A stretch of DNA of 64,000 bases from Amia ocellicauda (taxonomy: Eukaryota > Chordata > Actinopteri > Amiiformes > Amiidae). Below, piece by piece: positions 21,701 through 32,936 of this stretch (position 1 is the stretch's first letter; each line of letters starts with the position of its first letter). The notes beneath the pieces were generated by a model. The model did not search any database. It was not told where the DNA came from and saw only the letters and a list, made by a program, of their open reading frames with translations. A program made the translations under genes and the position numbers. The DNA is taken from contig NC_089851.1 of assembly GCF_036373705.1 (NCBI RefSeq), forward strand, positions 56,882,497-56,946,496, read 5' to 3'.

Positions 21701-23912
21701 TATACACACTTTTTTTCTTATTAAGATGCCAGCTACCATTTTCCTAAATGGGATGTATAATCAAAGACCTATAACCAGACAGGTCATTCAAATACCCTTC
21801 ATTCTTCCTCAGAGTGCATGCATGTCATTCAACCCAAATCAGAAACATCCATTCCTCGTAGGATAACGGTAGTTTGTGATCCTCGCGTGGCAGTCCTCGC
21901 TTCGTATGTTGGGAATGTTTCCACTCGCATGCAGACACAAGTGCGGAGTTAAATAAGTACACCATACTGTTTCGCACTTGCAAAATTAGTGTTCCCCTGT
22001 AATTAGATTGCATGGTGGATAGTGAGTACCAGTATTTTTAAGCCTGAATTAATAAGTTCTAAACAGGTAATATTTTGACAGTGATTCTAGGTGTTACACA
22101 GTTAAAGATTTAAAAACTACCAGGCTGACTCTCCTGACAGTTTGTCCTGTTATGTATGTGTGGAATATGGTAAGGATATGAAATCTAATTATCACAAACT
22201 TATGGTCCTATCACACATAGATTCAACTGGATGTGTTTTGCTTGTAATGTTTGACTAATGGTGGGTTCTCTGGGGAACCCAGACTTGTGGCTGCGTTGTA
22301 GTTGTGCATGTCTGATAGGTACAAGATACAGAGTGTTTTCAGCTCTTTGGTCTTAAAATGTCCTGTAAAATAGCCACTTTGGTACCACAATCCTCTGTGG
22401 AGTCTTGATCTGAATCTTGAGGGAAATTCAGTCACCCGAATCCTTAATCCAAGTTTTAAAAGACTTTATTGATTAATAAACTATCATGAGGTTGTGCGTT
22501 TTCATATTACATACAGGTTAGCATGGGAAATGTTCCAAGTGATTCTTTTGTAAATCAGTTAGGTTCCAAAATGTTTGAGCAATAGCCCACTAATGTCATT
22601 TGGTAATCTCCAATAAAATATCACTGGATTAAGTTGTCTGAGGCCTGTCTTTCTGTTTCCCTCTGACCAATCACTCACTCACTCGCTCGCTGAAGACCTG
22701 GCTTAACCAACGGCAGAGTGTCTGGAGATAAATCCTGATGGAGAACGCTAGAATATCATTTAGTTGTCACCAGGGGCAGATAGACAGATGTCCCTCCCCA
22801 ACAGGCACTCAAGTTATAGCTTTTCTATAGTGAGAAAAACAAAGCAAAATTACTTTTCAGACTTGTGCTGGTATGTAGCCTATAGTATTGATTTTGTTTG
22901 TAGCTCTTAAACATATGCACATAACTATAAGGCACCTCGACAGACTGATAATGACACGCATCACTTCAATCCTTCAGTATTCCTCCCAGCAATAAACAAA
23001 GACAATATATATTGAATGGATATTCAAGAACTTAAATCCATCTTAAACTATTACGTAAACACCTCCAGTCCAGGAAAATGTATTTCTTCCCATTCTATAG
23101 GGCAGGATCGCAACCTTCGATTTAAGAAGAGCAGTATCTGTATAGATAGGATTTGAAGCACATAACAGACACACACGTACAGATGCATAAATACAGATCT
23201 GTGTAAGTACATATGTATGTGTTATATTTCTGTTTCTACAGAAAACAAACATCTGAAGAGTTAAACATACTTTCAGGGAAGAGAAGATCTCAATTCTTCA
23301 ATCTTATGCCAGCAAGACTGAAGAGACACTCATTAATACTTATATGTTATATGGGCTATTCAGTTGATTTATGAACAATAAGCTATTCTGGATTCATATT
23401 AATTTGGGGCTCTTAGTGGTCATCTTTTATCTGATCAACAACATATGTTGAATAGAATATCTTCCAAATTCATTGGAAGTAAAAGAAAAAATGAAGTATA
23501 GTTCCTGTGGTATGCTCTAAGAATTGATGTCAATTTGTGACCAGTATTTAGAGGAGGTACGCACGCCCAAGGGCTCTCTGGCCCGCAGAGAGTTGACGGT
23601 TGGCCCAAAAGTGAATCTGGGTTAAACTGGCACAACAGTAAAATGTCCATATTGGGCACCCTGTTGGCCTGGGACAGCCAGAGTTCACTTTACGCCACCA
23701 CCATGGCCACCAATGAGCCGAAGCACGGGAGCTCGACCACAAGGTCTGTTGTGAGATGGTCCAGGAGGGTGTGGGTCACAAGGTGGGCGCAAATATGCCA
23801 GGAGGGAGGGTCCTCAGGATGTGCATGATGTGTGCTTTATAGCTCACAGATCTGGAGAGGAGTATCCACAATTGTGATTTGCAAAACAGAGATTGAGTTA
23901 CTGTATGTCACA
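21701..23912. other. Non-coding stretch, no gene seen
   Basis: AT-rich sequence between the Tc1 element and the provirus. Short frames near 23,435-23,830 are not recognisable. A short ACTCACTCACTCGCTCGC run lies at about 22,672. Confidence 0.55.
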
Positions 23913-23916
23913 GTAG

Positions 23917-24315
23917 TGTGGAAGAACAATCATCTTCAATCAGGTTGGAACGTTAGTTGCAATGCCTTTAATACACGCAGCGTGGAGAGGAACAGTGAAT
24001 CAAGAAGATCCCAAAGTCGCTCTGCCTTCATTTTAACAGTCAGAGCTTTTATACACAAACATCAAAGAGCTGGTTAAAAAGTTAGCTAAGCAGAATATAT
24101 ATCATTATAGGACAGAGTTCATAGGTCAACACATGGATTAGGGAGCAGGCACTTAAATCATACTGTTTGACATTGTCTCCAAGATTCTCACTGTAAATAA
24201 CAAACAGAAATCAAGCTACCTTCTGGCCTGACCTTCTAGCTTGACCTTATCTTTCTTAAGTATACAAGAGAGATAAACAGGTATTAGAGAAAGAATTTCT
24301 AACTTTCCTTCCACA
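23917..24315 (-). repeat. 3' LTR of the provirus
   Basis: 399 bp. It matches the right LTR closely but lacks about 30 bp around 24,076. TATAAAAG on the minus strand at 24,046-24,053 and ATTAAA near 23,969 are the likely promoter and polyadenylation elements. Confidence 0.93.
24046..24053 (-). promoter_or_regulatory. LTR TATA box (3' LTR)
   Basis: Minus strand TATAAAAG; the same motif sits at 44,739-44,746 in the other LTR. Confidence 0.7.
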
Positions 24316-24327
24316 CTCCCCCCATTT
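24316..24327 (-). promoter_or_regulatory. Polypurine tract
   Basis: The minus strand reads AAATGGGGGGAG directly before the LTR start TGTGG. This is the usual position of the plus-strand primer of a retrovirus. Confidence 0.85.
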
Positions 24328-24388
24328 TGTCCTATGATGAGACCCTGGAGTTGTAAACCTTAACCTCAGGGGGAATAGTGGACATTAT

Positions 24389-25318
24389 TCAGTGTAATAA
24401 GGTTATATTCATAAGATCCATTATATCACTGTGTTCTTGCAGCATTTCCACATACATTATTTTAGCAGACTCCTTTATTTCAACAGGAGTATGGCTTTTC
24501 TGCATTTCTCTAGCAGTGCAAGCACAGCAATACTTGATCAGTCCAAAACAAATATAGAGAAGAATGAGTATGCCAAGGATAAAAAGCAGACTTTGGGCTA
24601 TGATAGCACCAATACTTCCGAGGGAGCCACTTATCCAGCTCCCAAGAGACCACTCCGAGGTCTGGTGGATTTTAGTTACATCTTTACAAATGTGATCCGT
24701 AAGATCATGAATCTGTTCAGTAAACTTAGTAAAGGCAGATGCATTAACAGTATTGTAAATACTCATATCTATTCTATAATGTTTCCATATAACACAGTTA
24801 TCTTCCACAGTCAAGGGAACTGGGATCATGGGAATGCCTCCCTCAGTGTTATGGGGCACATGTGAACACACCCAGCACCTTGACAGATTCAAGTCTTTTG
24901 TAAACTGATAAGACAGTTGGAGGTAGGCGTTTCCTCTGGTCAGGTAGCTGTCTCGTCGCTGTCAAATCCTCAGTTGTATTTTATCAGTGTATATGTTAGT
25001 GTTTGTGGTGTCGATATGCAAAAGGGGAGAGGTTACTAGCACATCACCTGGTATTTGTGGACTCATGCGTCCTGCCGCTCCTTTTGGGCCACTGCTCTGG
25101 CCATGTGCCGTTAGCTGGAGGGTGATGCTGATGTCAGCTTCTTCTGGACGGGTTTCCTCAGTCAGTGATGATCCTGTCAACTTGGAGGTGAAGGCGCCCT
25201 TTTCCAAGGCTGCTATGGCGCAGATGATGGTCCCGCAGGCGATGAGGAAGAGGATCCAGGCGAAGGCAAGCATCCCTCTGTTCTCCACCAGGGTTGTGCT
25301 GATCACCTCGATTGGCAA
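24389..25318 (-). pseudogene. env: Retroviral envelope remnant
   Basis: One frame runs from 25,318 to 24,389 with a single nonsense codon (TGA at 24,962-24,964). The N-terminal part has a hydrophobic stretch (LAFAWILFLIACGTIICAIA) fitting a signal peptide, and it overlaps the end of the integrase frame as in many retroviruses. After the stop come a surface-subunit type CWVC motif, then SLGSIGAIIAQSLLFILGI with further hydrophobic residues (membrane span) and a CCACTA-containing tail. At about 310 codons it is well below the usual envelope length. Much of the surface subunit and the fusion-peptide region seem to be missing. Not functional. Confidence 0.78.
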
Positions 25319-26343
25319 GTTTGCAGTGGGAGGAGTGGATCCATGTCGTCTTTCCTTGGCACTTCACAGCTGTGTGGGTGGTCAGGAGCACCTGGTAGGG
25401 CCCTGTCCACCTGGGCTGTTGGGAGGACTTTCTCTTGTGTGCTTTAATATACACATAGTCACCTTGCACCTTGCACCTTGCAATCCTGCTGGGATGGTTC
25501 AGTCTGGGCGGCTTTCACCTGTGAATGGACAGCTTCGAATGCACGTGTTAGTCCCATACAAAAAGACAACATAGCATCATCCATCAAGTGAATGTCCATT
25601 TCCCTTACAGACAATGGAGGAGTGATGGAGAGTCTCATAAGTCATCCCATAATAATCTCACACGGAGAAAGGCCCTGTTTTTTTCAATTTGCTGACGATC
25701 TCATTGTCATTAGGACTATAGGAAGGGCATCTGGACATTTGAGTCCTGTTTGTTTGCATATTTTAACCAGCTTATTCTTTAACATTCCATTTTGTTTCTC
25801 CACTGCTCCAGCTGACTGAGCCTGATGGGGCAGTGAAAATGTTGTTTACCTCGCAGGGCTTTGCATAGTTCCTGCACTATCGTCCCAGTGAAGTGAGTGT
25901 TCCTATCGCTGGAAATTTCCCTGGAATGCGAAATCTACATATAACATCCCTTAACAGTATTTTTGCTCCTGTTACTACTTCAGCCTTCCTATGGGATAGG
26001 CTTCAACCCATTTAGAACACCTATACATTATTACAAGTATATATTCATATCCACAACATTTAAGCTTTTGAACACAATCTATTTGCATATTGCAGGATTA
26101 TGAGCTTGATAAATGTGGCAAGTTCTACAATATTGCTAAGCTGTTACTATAAAACCTGGGGCAAACCAATTTAAAAGACTGATGCACACATCCCCCCTTT
26201 GCCTGTGTGGCCAACACCATGCGCCAGATGGGCAAACCAGGGAAAGAGTGCCTGTGAGGCAACCAATGAATTAGTAAACGTTTGAGCTCTCTTATGGAAG
26301 GTGCAGTGGCCAGTTGCAATTTCCTGGAGCTTTTACAGTGCAT
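25158..26343 (-). pseudogene. pol: Retroviral integrase remnant, gammaretrovirus-like
   Basis: Read right to left with several frameshifts. A zinc-binding CRTCHIYQAHN motif lies near 26,100. A catalytic-core SKWVEAYPI stretch lies near 26,000. A KLVKICKQTGLKCPDALPIV segment lies at about 25,760. A C-terminal SH3-like domain, GDYVYIKAHKRK then RWTGPYQVLLTTHTAVK, ends near 25,310. This order is that of the integrase end of pol in gamma- and epsilon-type retroviruses. The last segment, 25,158-25,469, is open. The rest is broken by stops and indels. Confidence 0.78.
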
Positions 26344-26399
26344 CTCAAATTATATTTCATCCAGCCCCAGGTCATAAAAGTCAAACCCTAGTTACTACC

Positions 26400-28824
26400 T
26401 ACGTAACACATACATTTTGTTCCTACTAAGAGAATACAAAAGTCAGCAAAACATTATTTTTTACAAATTCAGTTTGAAAACTGTATTGTACATATATTTG
26501 TTGCGTTTTGATTTATAAACATTGTACATTGTACAAATCTTACGAGAGGCAATGGACTGATTCTGACTTCATGGCTTTCATTCTATTCATTTGAATAATG
26601 TGACATCTCCACTAATAGTACATTATAAATTAAAATATCAATACAAGAATATATGCTACTGCGGACATCATCTGAGCTGTTTCACAATATATTGTAGATT
26701 CCTATAATCTGGAAAACCTTTAATTTCAGTATTTGAACTTATTTCAGTCAACCATCACTTCAGCGTTGTGGACCTCAACATCGGTCTGTTCAAGATGCCG
26801 TAAGGCTGTCTTTAAAGCCGGGCCCTCGGCCTACTGTGTCTCAATGAGAAAACCAGCGTCTTCTCCATATGCACCTCTGCCACTATGGGTCAAACATCGG
26901 TTCCTTCAGGACACGATTCATAATCTGCCATGTGGAATAAATCAGTCATCTGAAGACACAATGTGTGGGTCACACAACATCAGAGATCCTCCTTATAAAA
27001 GGCATCTCTATCACATTAGTTGACATTCGCACAATCTGTAAGGTTTCTAGTAAAGGGACAATTCAAAATAATAATAATCTTGATTCCAATTGATCTCATT
27101 TATCAAATTATTTACGTACAGCACTCAGCTGTCGTCAGCAGCATCATATCTCCTGTGTTTACTGAATCAGCTTTACTTCCTAGTGTAGATACTCTTTTGT
27201 GTGGAGTTGTCAAAACAATGTGCTTATTTTTGTCCTTTTATCTAACTTAAATACCTGAGACCATTACAATAATTATTACAGCAGTTCCTTCAACACCATA
27301 GTTAATAGTAGTTGTGTAAATGATGGCAGTTATTACTCTTTGTTTCTCAATACCTTTTTCCCAATAAACCATAATTTAAAATTATGTACATAGTTTAATT
27401 AGGAACAACTCCTATTATTCCTATTTTCATTATTATTCGTTTTATGCGGTTGTCATCTAGTATGTGACGTATTCGTCTGTATCAACATCAATATTATTAT
27501 CATTATTAATACAAGCAGTGTAAATTACCAGTCATTACACTCTTCCTCTGTTTGTAGTAAGTTATGAACCCTTACACGTACTTACAGTCTCTGCCTTCTC
27601 TCTCTCTCTCTCTCTCTCACAGTCATCTCAGGCTGCTTGTCTGCTCAGGCGAACAGGGGGAGCAGTGTCATGGCACTTGCCCCCTGCCCCCCTCTTCCTA
27701 ATTGATAGGGTATTTCTGTTTGTGAAAGGACAAACAGTTTTATAACTTGCCATGACTATGTTTCATTAAATTAGTTATGTTACATCTTTTAATCTTTGGA
27801 AAATAAGCTTTTTCATTGATCTCAATAATGATGTCCAGGTACTTCAGGAAAACACATTTTCAAAAAATGTGTCCAGTCAATTATTTCCCCAACTAAGAAC
27901 CTGCGTGGGCACTAAGACTGTCCGCCTGCGCGGCTCATGTCTTTATTGTGTCAGCTTTCTCCTATTGAAGTCCAGTCTACACCGGTACAGGTTCAGAAGA
28001 ACTGTTCCCGAACCAGATTGAACTGATCAATAGTTAATTTCTTACCTACACATTGTATTTGGGATCTATTTCTAGGGATTTAAAAACTCTTCATTGTGGA
28101 ACTCATAGCTACCAAATTACCACGTCTTTAATTTCCTGGAGTATCTGGTTATCTATTTATCAATATCTAAGAAACCTTCACCGAATGTTTGCGGTTGCCT
28201 CGGATTCCCATTTCTAAATTTGGCTCTAATTCCATTTCTAACATGTTAGTTTAAACTTCTGTATTCGTAAGACCTATTTAAATAAATTAATTTTGTATTA
28301 TTATTTCTGTTTGCAATAGCATTCTGTGTACAGTTAAATGCTTACTTTTCTTGTAGGTCTGTTATTACAACATATTTAACTGGTGTTTTTTAGCTATCAT
28401 TCTGTAACTATTTGTGACTTATGACTCTCAGTCATATTCTGGACTATACAGTAAATGAAAATGACATGACATACGGACATTTACCTTGCGCAAACTGTAA
28501 ACGTACAAACATACAAAGAGATATATATTAATTTATATCCAAAGTAAATTCAGATACCATGGTTTTGGTTGGCATGTTATATTGACCTGCAGTGTCTCAA
28601 ACTACCCTTATTTATTACTTATCTAGTAATTTTCCTTCAGTATCTTGAGGACTGTCATTTATACTGAAAAAAATATGTTTTGTTGTTTTTAATTCTCTTC
28701 GGGGCATTCGGCTTAGGTTAGATTGAATTATGGCTTTTGTCTTTTCTTTCTTTTCTCTAACAAATGTTTTAAGATAGCTAGCTTTGGTTTCTCATTTCTT
28801 AATGTACATTAATCATTCCACATC
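26400..28824. other. Interior of the provirus with no recognisable coding
   Basis: AT-rich, about 2.4 kb between the integrase remnant and the Polinton. Reverse transcriptase should lie here but I see no catalytic motif in any frame. A (TC)n run lies at 27,598-27,619. Confidence 0.5.
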
Positions 28825-29450
28825 AGTAGAATGGGGGGCGCCATAGGCATTTCCAGATATTTTATGGCATGTTACGTCACTTGTTTATTATACCTACGTC
28901 ATATCCGGACGGAAGTGTACACCCATAGCGCCCTAACCACCCACGATGACCCTGATGACCCCGATGACCTCCCTTAACCAACTGTCCTTCTCTCGCCCCT
29001 AGCCCCCCTCCCTCCACCCACACTGCTTAGTTCTGCTGGCCTTTGTTCTTGCCGGAGAGTGTGAATGTTCAGAGTGTGAATGTTTCAGGTCCTGGGGGTT
29101 TGTGACCCCCCCCCCCCCCCCTATTAAGTTAGAATAGCTCCATTGTTTCAGTAATAGTTATCTATCTATCTATCTCTCTCTCTCTTTATCTTGTAGTGAA
29201 TTCATTCTTTTTTTAGTTAAACACCTTCTAGTAAAGGCCTTCTAACTGTCTTAAAAGTTCATAAGATTTAAACTTAAGATATTGTTCAATTTCTTAACAG
29301 TCCCTTATCCTGGCTTACAAATGTTACGATATACCACATTATTTTCTTACATTCTTAATCTTTAGAACGCCTTAAATTACTCTAGCCTTCTAAGTAAAGT
29401 GCTTAGGGGGAAAGTTTTTTAAAATTTATTTTAGCTCTCTCTCGCTCTCC

Positions 29451-29497
<47 letters not shown>

Positions 29498-29536
29498 GAA
29501 ACGCATAACGTGAAGTCTGAGATTAAAATGAATGCT
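28825..29536 (+). repeat. Polinton left terminal inverted repeat
   Basis: 712 bp that pair with 43,006-43,673 in reverse. Shared landmarks are GGGGGCGCCATAGGC near the end, GAGTGTGAATGTTCAGAGTG, a poly-C run, GATA/CT microsatellites and GTCTGAGATTAAAATGAATG at the inner end. Confidence 0.95.
29101..29500. repeat. Poly-C run and (TATC)n/(CT)n microsatellites in the left TIR
   Basis: C run at about 29,107-29,123, (TATC)n at about 29,160-29,175, CT-rich runs to 29,186, and a long CT-rich tract at 29,436-29,494. The right TIR holds the reverse complements with different lengths, which explains the unequal TIR sizes. Confidence 0.9.
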
Positions 29537-29651
29537 CAGGGTTTTGGTGGTGGGTACGGAGCCGCAGGGGCCACTCTCTTCTAAGAGGGCGGGTTATCGT
29601 GACGTAGTGAAGAGACGGTATACATCACCCCCCGATCAATGTTTAAAGACA

Positions 29652-30404
29652 ATGTCTTACCCGAAAGCTATGGATGTCGACAGGCTCTACACCCCTCTCC
29701 AATCCCGGGATCTACCTTGGTTCTATTCACCCGATTTTGTATACATGCCTGAAACCTCTGACTGCGGCCAACCTCCGGGACCTCAACACCCGATTCCGCA
29801 AGACAAAACAGGACGCTTTGCGATAGACATCGAAGCTAGTCTCTGGGATGTACAGGCTCAGGAGGTCCTGAACGGTTCTGCGTTTGCTGCACTGTCTATC
29901 GCGGACTCGTCTCAGGAAGGGGGCATTCCAGCGGCTGTAGAAACAACCCACAGCCAACCAAGCGACCCAATGAGCAGCGAACCGCCTCAGGGGCATGATG
30001 AAGACGATGGCTTTATGCCCGGTGTGCGGGTCGATGTAAGCAGAATTGTTAAAAGCACCCTGGTATATATTCTGCCGGTTCTCATCGACCAAACCCTGAA
30101 ATCAGTCTGTCAGGGTTGTGAAGTGAATCACCCCAGCCAGTTGAGGCACAGCTGTCTGTTTGACCCAGATGCCTATTATTTCCGATACTATTTCGATGTG
30201 ATTTACAGAAGACTGAACAAACCATGGCTGAAGCTGGCGCTAATCAAGGCGATATCTTACTCCCACCTGCGGGCCTCTTCCGGGCAAGTCCAGAAAATCA
30301 TAGATGAGATTTTGCTGGAGTTGAAAAATGAGAAGTATATAAATGAGAAACTGAGCTGTTCAATGACCTGGATGAGCCGAGTAGAAAAACCGCCAGGAAG
30401 CTAA
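29652..30404 (+). CDS. Polinton ORF of unknown function with a Cys/His cluster
   Basis: The frame is open from an ATG at 29,532, but that overlaps the inner end of the TIR. The ATG at 29,652 (MSYPKAMDVDRLY) gives a 250-aa product and is preferred. Visible features are an aromatic patch WFYSPDFVY, an acidic middle, and CQGCEVNHPSQLRHSC at about two-thirds, which could bind zinc. A helical, lysine-rich C-terminus follows. A frameshift near 30,360-30,400 probably cuts the original C-terminus, because the next frame continues with charged helical sequence. It is the first gene rightward from the left TIR. I cannot assign a function. Confidence 0.6.
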   Translation: MSYPKAMDVDRLYTPLQSRDLPWFYSPDFVYMPETSDCGQPPGPQHPIPQDKTGRFAIDIEASLWDVQAQEVLNGSAFAALSIADSSQEGGIPAAVETTHSQPSDPMSSEPPQGHDEDDGFMPGVRVDVSRIVKSTLVYILPVLIDQTLKSVCQGCEVNHPSQLRHSCLFDPDAYYFRYYFDVIYRRLNKPWLKLALIKAISYSHLRASSGQVQKIIDEILLELKNEKYINEKLSCSMTWMSRVEKPPGS

Positions 30405-30443
30405 AAGAGTATTTCTTCCATAAAGAACTGAGGGACCTGGAAG

Positions 30444-30827
30444 ATGGGAAATGTTCTGGACTGCTTCTGCAACTGGATCTGCCATCAACGCTCGGTGGAT
30501 AGCCTGAGAGCTCTATTACACCATGTGCTTGACAAAAAAGTAGCCAATGCGAGCCTTTTCTCTACAGATTTAACCGTAGATAATGACCAACTTTCAAACC
30601 TGGAAAATTTCATGGCCGCCGTAACAGAGACTGGGGGATACGAAAACTGGAGTGAGATGGTCGAGGGCGCCCAGAAGGATGTTAGTCCTTTTCATCATCA
30701 TCTGTATGAATTTTTACTGATCATGTTTAACAAACCTTTGTTTACTTTTAAAATAGCCCATATTGTTGTTTTATTTGTGTATGTAATCGATGTGTGTGAT
30801 AAAAAAAACATGTCGTTGTCGATATAG
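30444..30827 (+). CDS. Uncharacterised Polinton ORF, 127 aa
   Basis: Starts MGNVLDCFCNW and overlaps the probable out-of-frame tail of the preceding gene. The middle is acidic and the C-terminus has a hydrophobic stretch, FKIAHIVVLFVYVIDV, that may be a membrane segment or chance translation of AT-rich DNA. No family recognised. Confidence 0.3.
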   Translation: MGNVLDCFCNWICHQRSVDSLRALLHHVLDKKVANASLFSTDLTVDNDQLSNLENFMAAVTETGGYENWSEMVEGAQKDVSPFHHHLYEFLLIMFNKPLFTFKIAHIVVLFVYVIDVCDKKNMSLSI

Positions 30828-30993
30828 AACAAGTAACCAATCATCTGATTTATTTTTGTTTGGACCGTAGAAAAAATTGTTGTGTATGTTATACTTTTCT
30901 CAATTGTCTAAAAAGAGGTGTTTGTTCGCCTGAAATGGAATAAAAAAAACATGTATAAAAAACTTTGCTCATTGTGTCGTGTGATCTGACAGA

Positions 30994-32046
30994 ATGACTC
31001 TGCAAGCTCCCCAGATGAAGGATCTGTACTACAACCCGGCCAAGGCCGGTGGTTTGGCTGGTAAGAAAGGTTTTCAAAGAGGACTAACTGAAGCCGGGGT
31101 TAAGGCTAAGGATGAGGTTGTTTCAGAATGGCTAAGGGCACAAGACGCCTATACCCTACATAAACCGCTCAGAATTAACTTTAAAAGAAATCGCGTCTAT
31201 GTGACTGACATAGACTCACAATGGCAGATGGATCTAGTCGATATGTCAAATTTATCAAAAGATAACAATGGTCACAAATTTATGTTGATGTGCATCGATG
31301 TGTTATCGAAATACGCATGGATCCGAATTCTGCACAATAAAACAGGTAGTGTGGTGACAAGGGCCTTTGAGGATATATTGTCCCAGGGTCGGTGTCCTAA
31401 AAAACTGCAGACTGATAAAGGAAAAGAGTTTCTCAAAAGAGAATTTCAGAATCTGTTGAAGAGACACAATATACATCATTTCACCACCGGTAATGAGCTT
31501 AAGGCATCGGTTGTGGAGAGGTTTAACCGCACCATAAAGACAATAATGTGGAGATATTTTACAGCTGTCAACACGTTCAAGTATGTTGATAAAGTTCAGG
31601 ATTTTATCGAAGTTTACAACCGAGGATATCACACCAGTATTAAAATGAAGCCTATAGATGTTAACAAGAGTAATTCTTTTAAGGTATATAAAAATGTATA
31701 CGGTCCCTTTTTTAAGACAGAAAAAACTACTTATAAGTTCAATGTCGGGGATGTGGTGAGAGTTTCAAAGCTGCGCAACCCTTTTGCCAAAGGTTATAAA
31801 CAAACATTTACTGATGAATATTTTACAGTTACCGAACAGTTGGCTAGAGACCCCCCCGTGTACCGGTTAAAAGACTATGACGGGGAGGAAATAGAAGGGA
31901 CGTTTTAAGCTGCCAAGTTACAAAAAATTATTGTGGGTAAAGATAGAGTATTCAGAGTTGAAAAGATTATAGCGGAAAAAAACCAAAACCGGAAAAAATA
32001 TGTGTTAGTGCAATGGAGAGGTTGGCCTGAAAAGTTCAATAGTTGA
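30994..32046 (+). pseudogene. Polinton integrase (DDE) with chromodomain, two nonsense codons
   Basis: A retroviral-type integrase that inserts the element's DNA. The open part is 304 aa (30,994-31,908). Candidate catalytic residues are D80 (QMDLVDM), D141 (LQTDKGKEF) and E175 (VVERFNR), with 33 residues between the last two. SKYAWIRIL follows the first aspartate. A TAA stop at 31,906-31,908 interrupts the gene. Beyond it the same frame continues as a chromodomain (VEKIIAEKN, then KKYVLVQWRGWPEKF) until a second stop, TGA, at 32,044-32,046 at a position where a tryptophan is usual. The core is intact but the chromatin-targeting domain is cut off. First well-defined gene of the rightward block. 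Confidence 0.92.
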
Positions 32047-32132
32047 GTCCCGGAGCAACAGGTTTGTGTTATTCAAGCCTTATAACAAGATGTCCGCGGG
32101 TGTGGTGGGGGGCATTACTTTAGTTTCTCAAG

Positions 32133-32936
32133 ATGGAATTAGGTGGCTTCTACGTGACTCTACCCAGTAACTCCTCTCTCGATATATATCCTAAAAATGA
32201 AATATCCAGTTACACAGTGCAATTTGGAAAATCTATAGATCTAAGGGGTTCGTGGGAAGTGGGTTTGGCGGAAATACAGTATCCTTACACTTGGTCTATT
32301 TTACAAGATAAAGATGCCAACTTCTCAGTTTTTGATCATGTTAAAAAGAGTCAATGGTCATTCACGATCGAAGGGGGTTATTACGACAGCGTGGATAAAA
32401 TATTAGATGAGATGAATAAGCAGTTCTCAGACGGGAACCCCTGCCTCAAGTTATATTACAATCCTATTAAAAACCGAGTGTACATTGTGTCAAAACCTGG
32501 CCTTAGTATTCAAACCAGCGGGGCCCTGGGACGTATAATAGGCTTCTATACTGACACGGAGAACTCATTCTCAGACGTGGTGGCCCCCTTCCCGGCCGAT
32601 ATCAGAGGTGGTTTTTACACTCTTTACATCTATACGGACATCATTACCCACCAGAGGGTTGGTGATAGTTATGTGCCTCTTTTGAGAAATGTACTTATTA
32701 AAGGTAAAAGCAATGACATGATCACAATTACTTATGACAAGCCGCACTACATACCAGTCTCAAAGACACACTTTGACAACATCACGATCAAAGTAAAATC
32801 AGATCAGAATATCAACGTACCATTCCGTTTCGGTAAAATTATAGTTAAACTACATTTTCGAGGGGTTATGTCGATCCTCTGGCCTATGTTGATTATTACA
32901 AAATGCAAGCCGGGAATGGCTTGCCCGGGTTTGTAG
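32133..32936 (+). CDS. Penton / minor capsid protein of the Polinton
   Basis: A 267-aa protein that forms the vertex capsomer (single jelly roll) in related viruses. Starts MELGGFYVTLPSNSSLDIYP, followed by SWEVGLAEIQYPYTW, a hallmark of Polinton minor capsid proteins. The body is rich in beta-strand patterns and ends with FGKIIVKLHFRG. The last ~28 residues, after LHFRG, read through the start of the next gene in another frame, so the natural stop may be lost by a small indel. The frame is otherwise open. It lies 87 bp after the integrase remnant and before the pX-like and hexon genes, the usual order. Confidence 0.88.
   Translation: MELGGFYVTLPSNSSLDIYPKNEISSYTVQFGKSIDLRGSWEVGLAEIQYPYTWSILQDKDANFSVFDHVKKSQWSFTIEGGYYDSVDKILDEMNKQFSDGNPCLKLYYNPIKNRVYIVSKPGLSIQTSGALGRIIGFYTDTENSFSDVVAPFPADIRGGFYTLYIYTDIITHQRVGDSYVPLLRNVLIKGKSNDMITITYDKPHYIPVSKTHFDNITIKVKSDQNINVPFRFGKIIVKLHFRGVMSILWPMLIITKCKPGMACPGL

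Noticed and set aside
29727-30092. Minus-strand 121-aa frame in the first Polinton ORF
   Set aside because: Opposite to the direction of the left gene block and without recognisable features.
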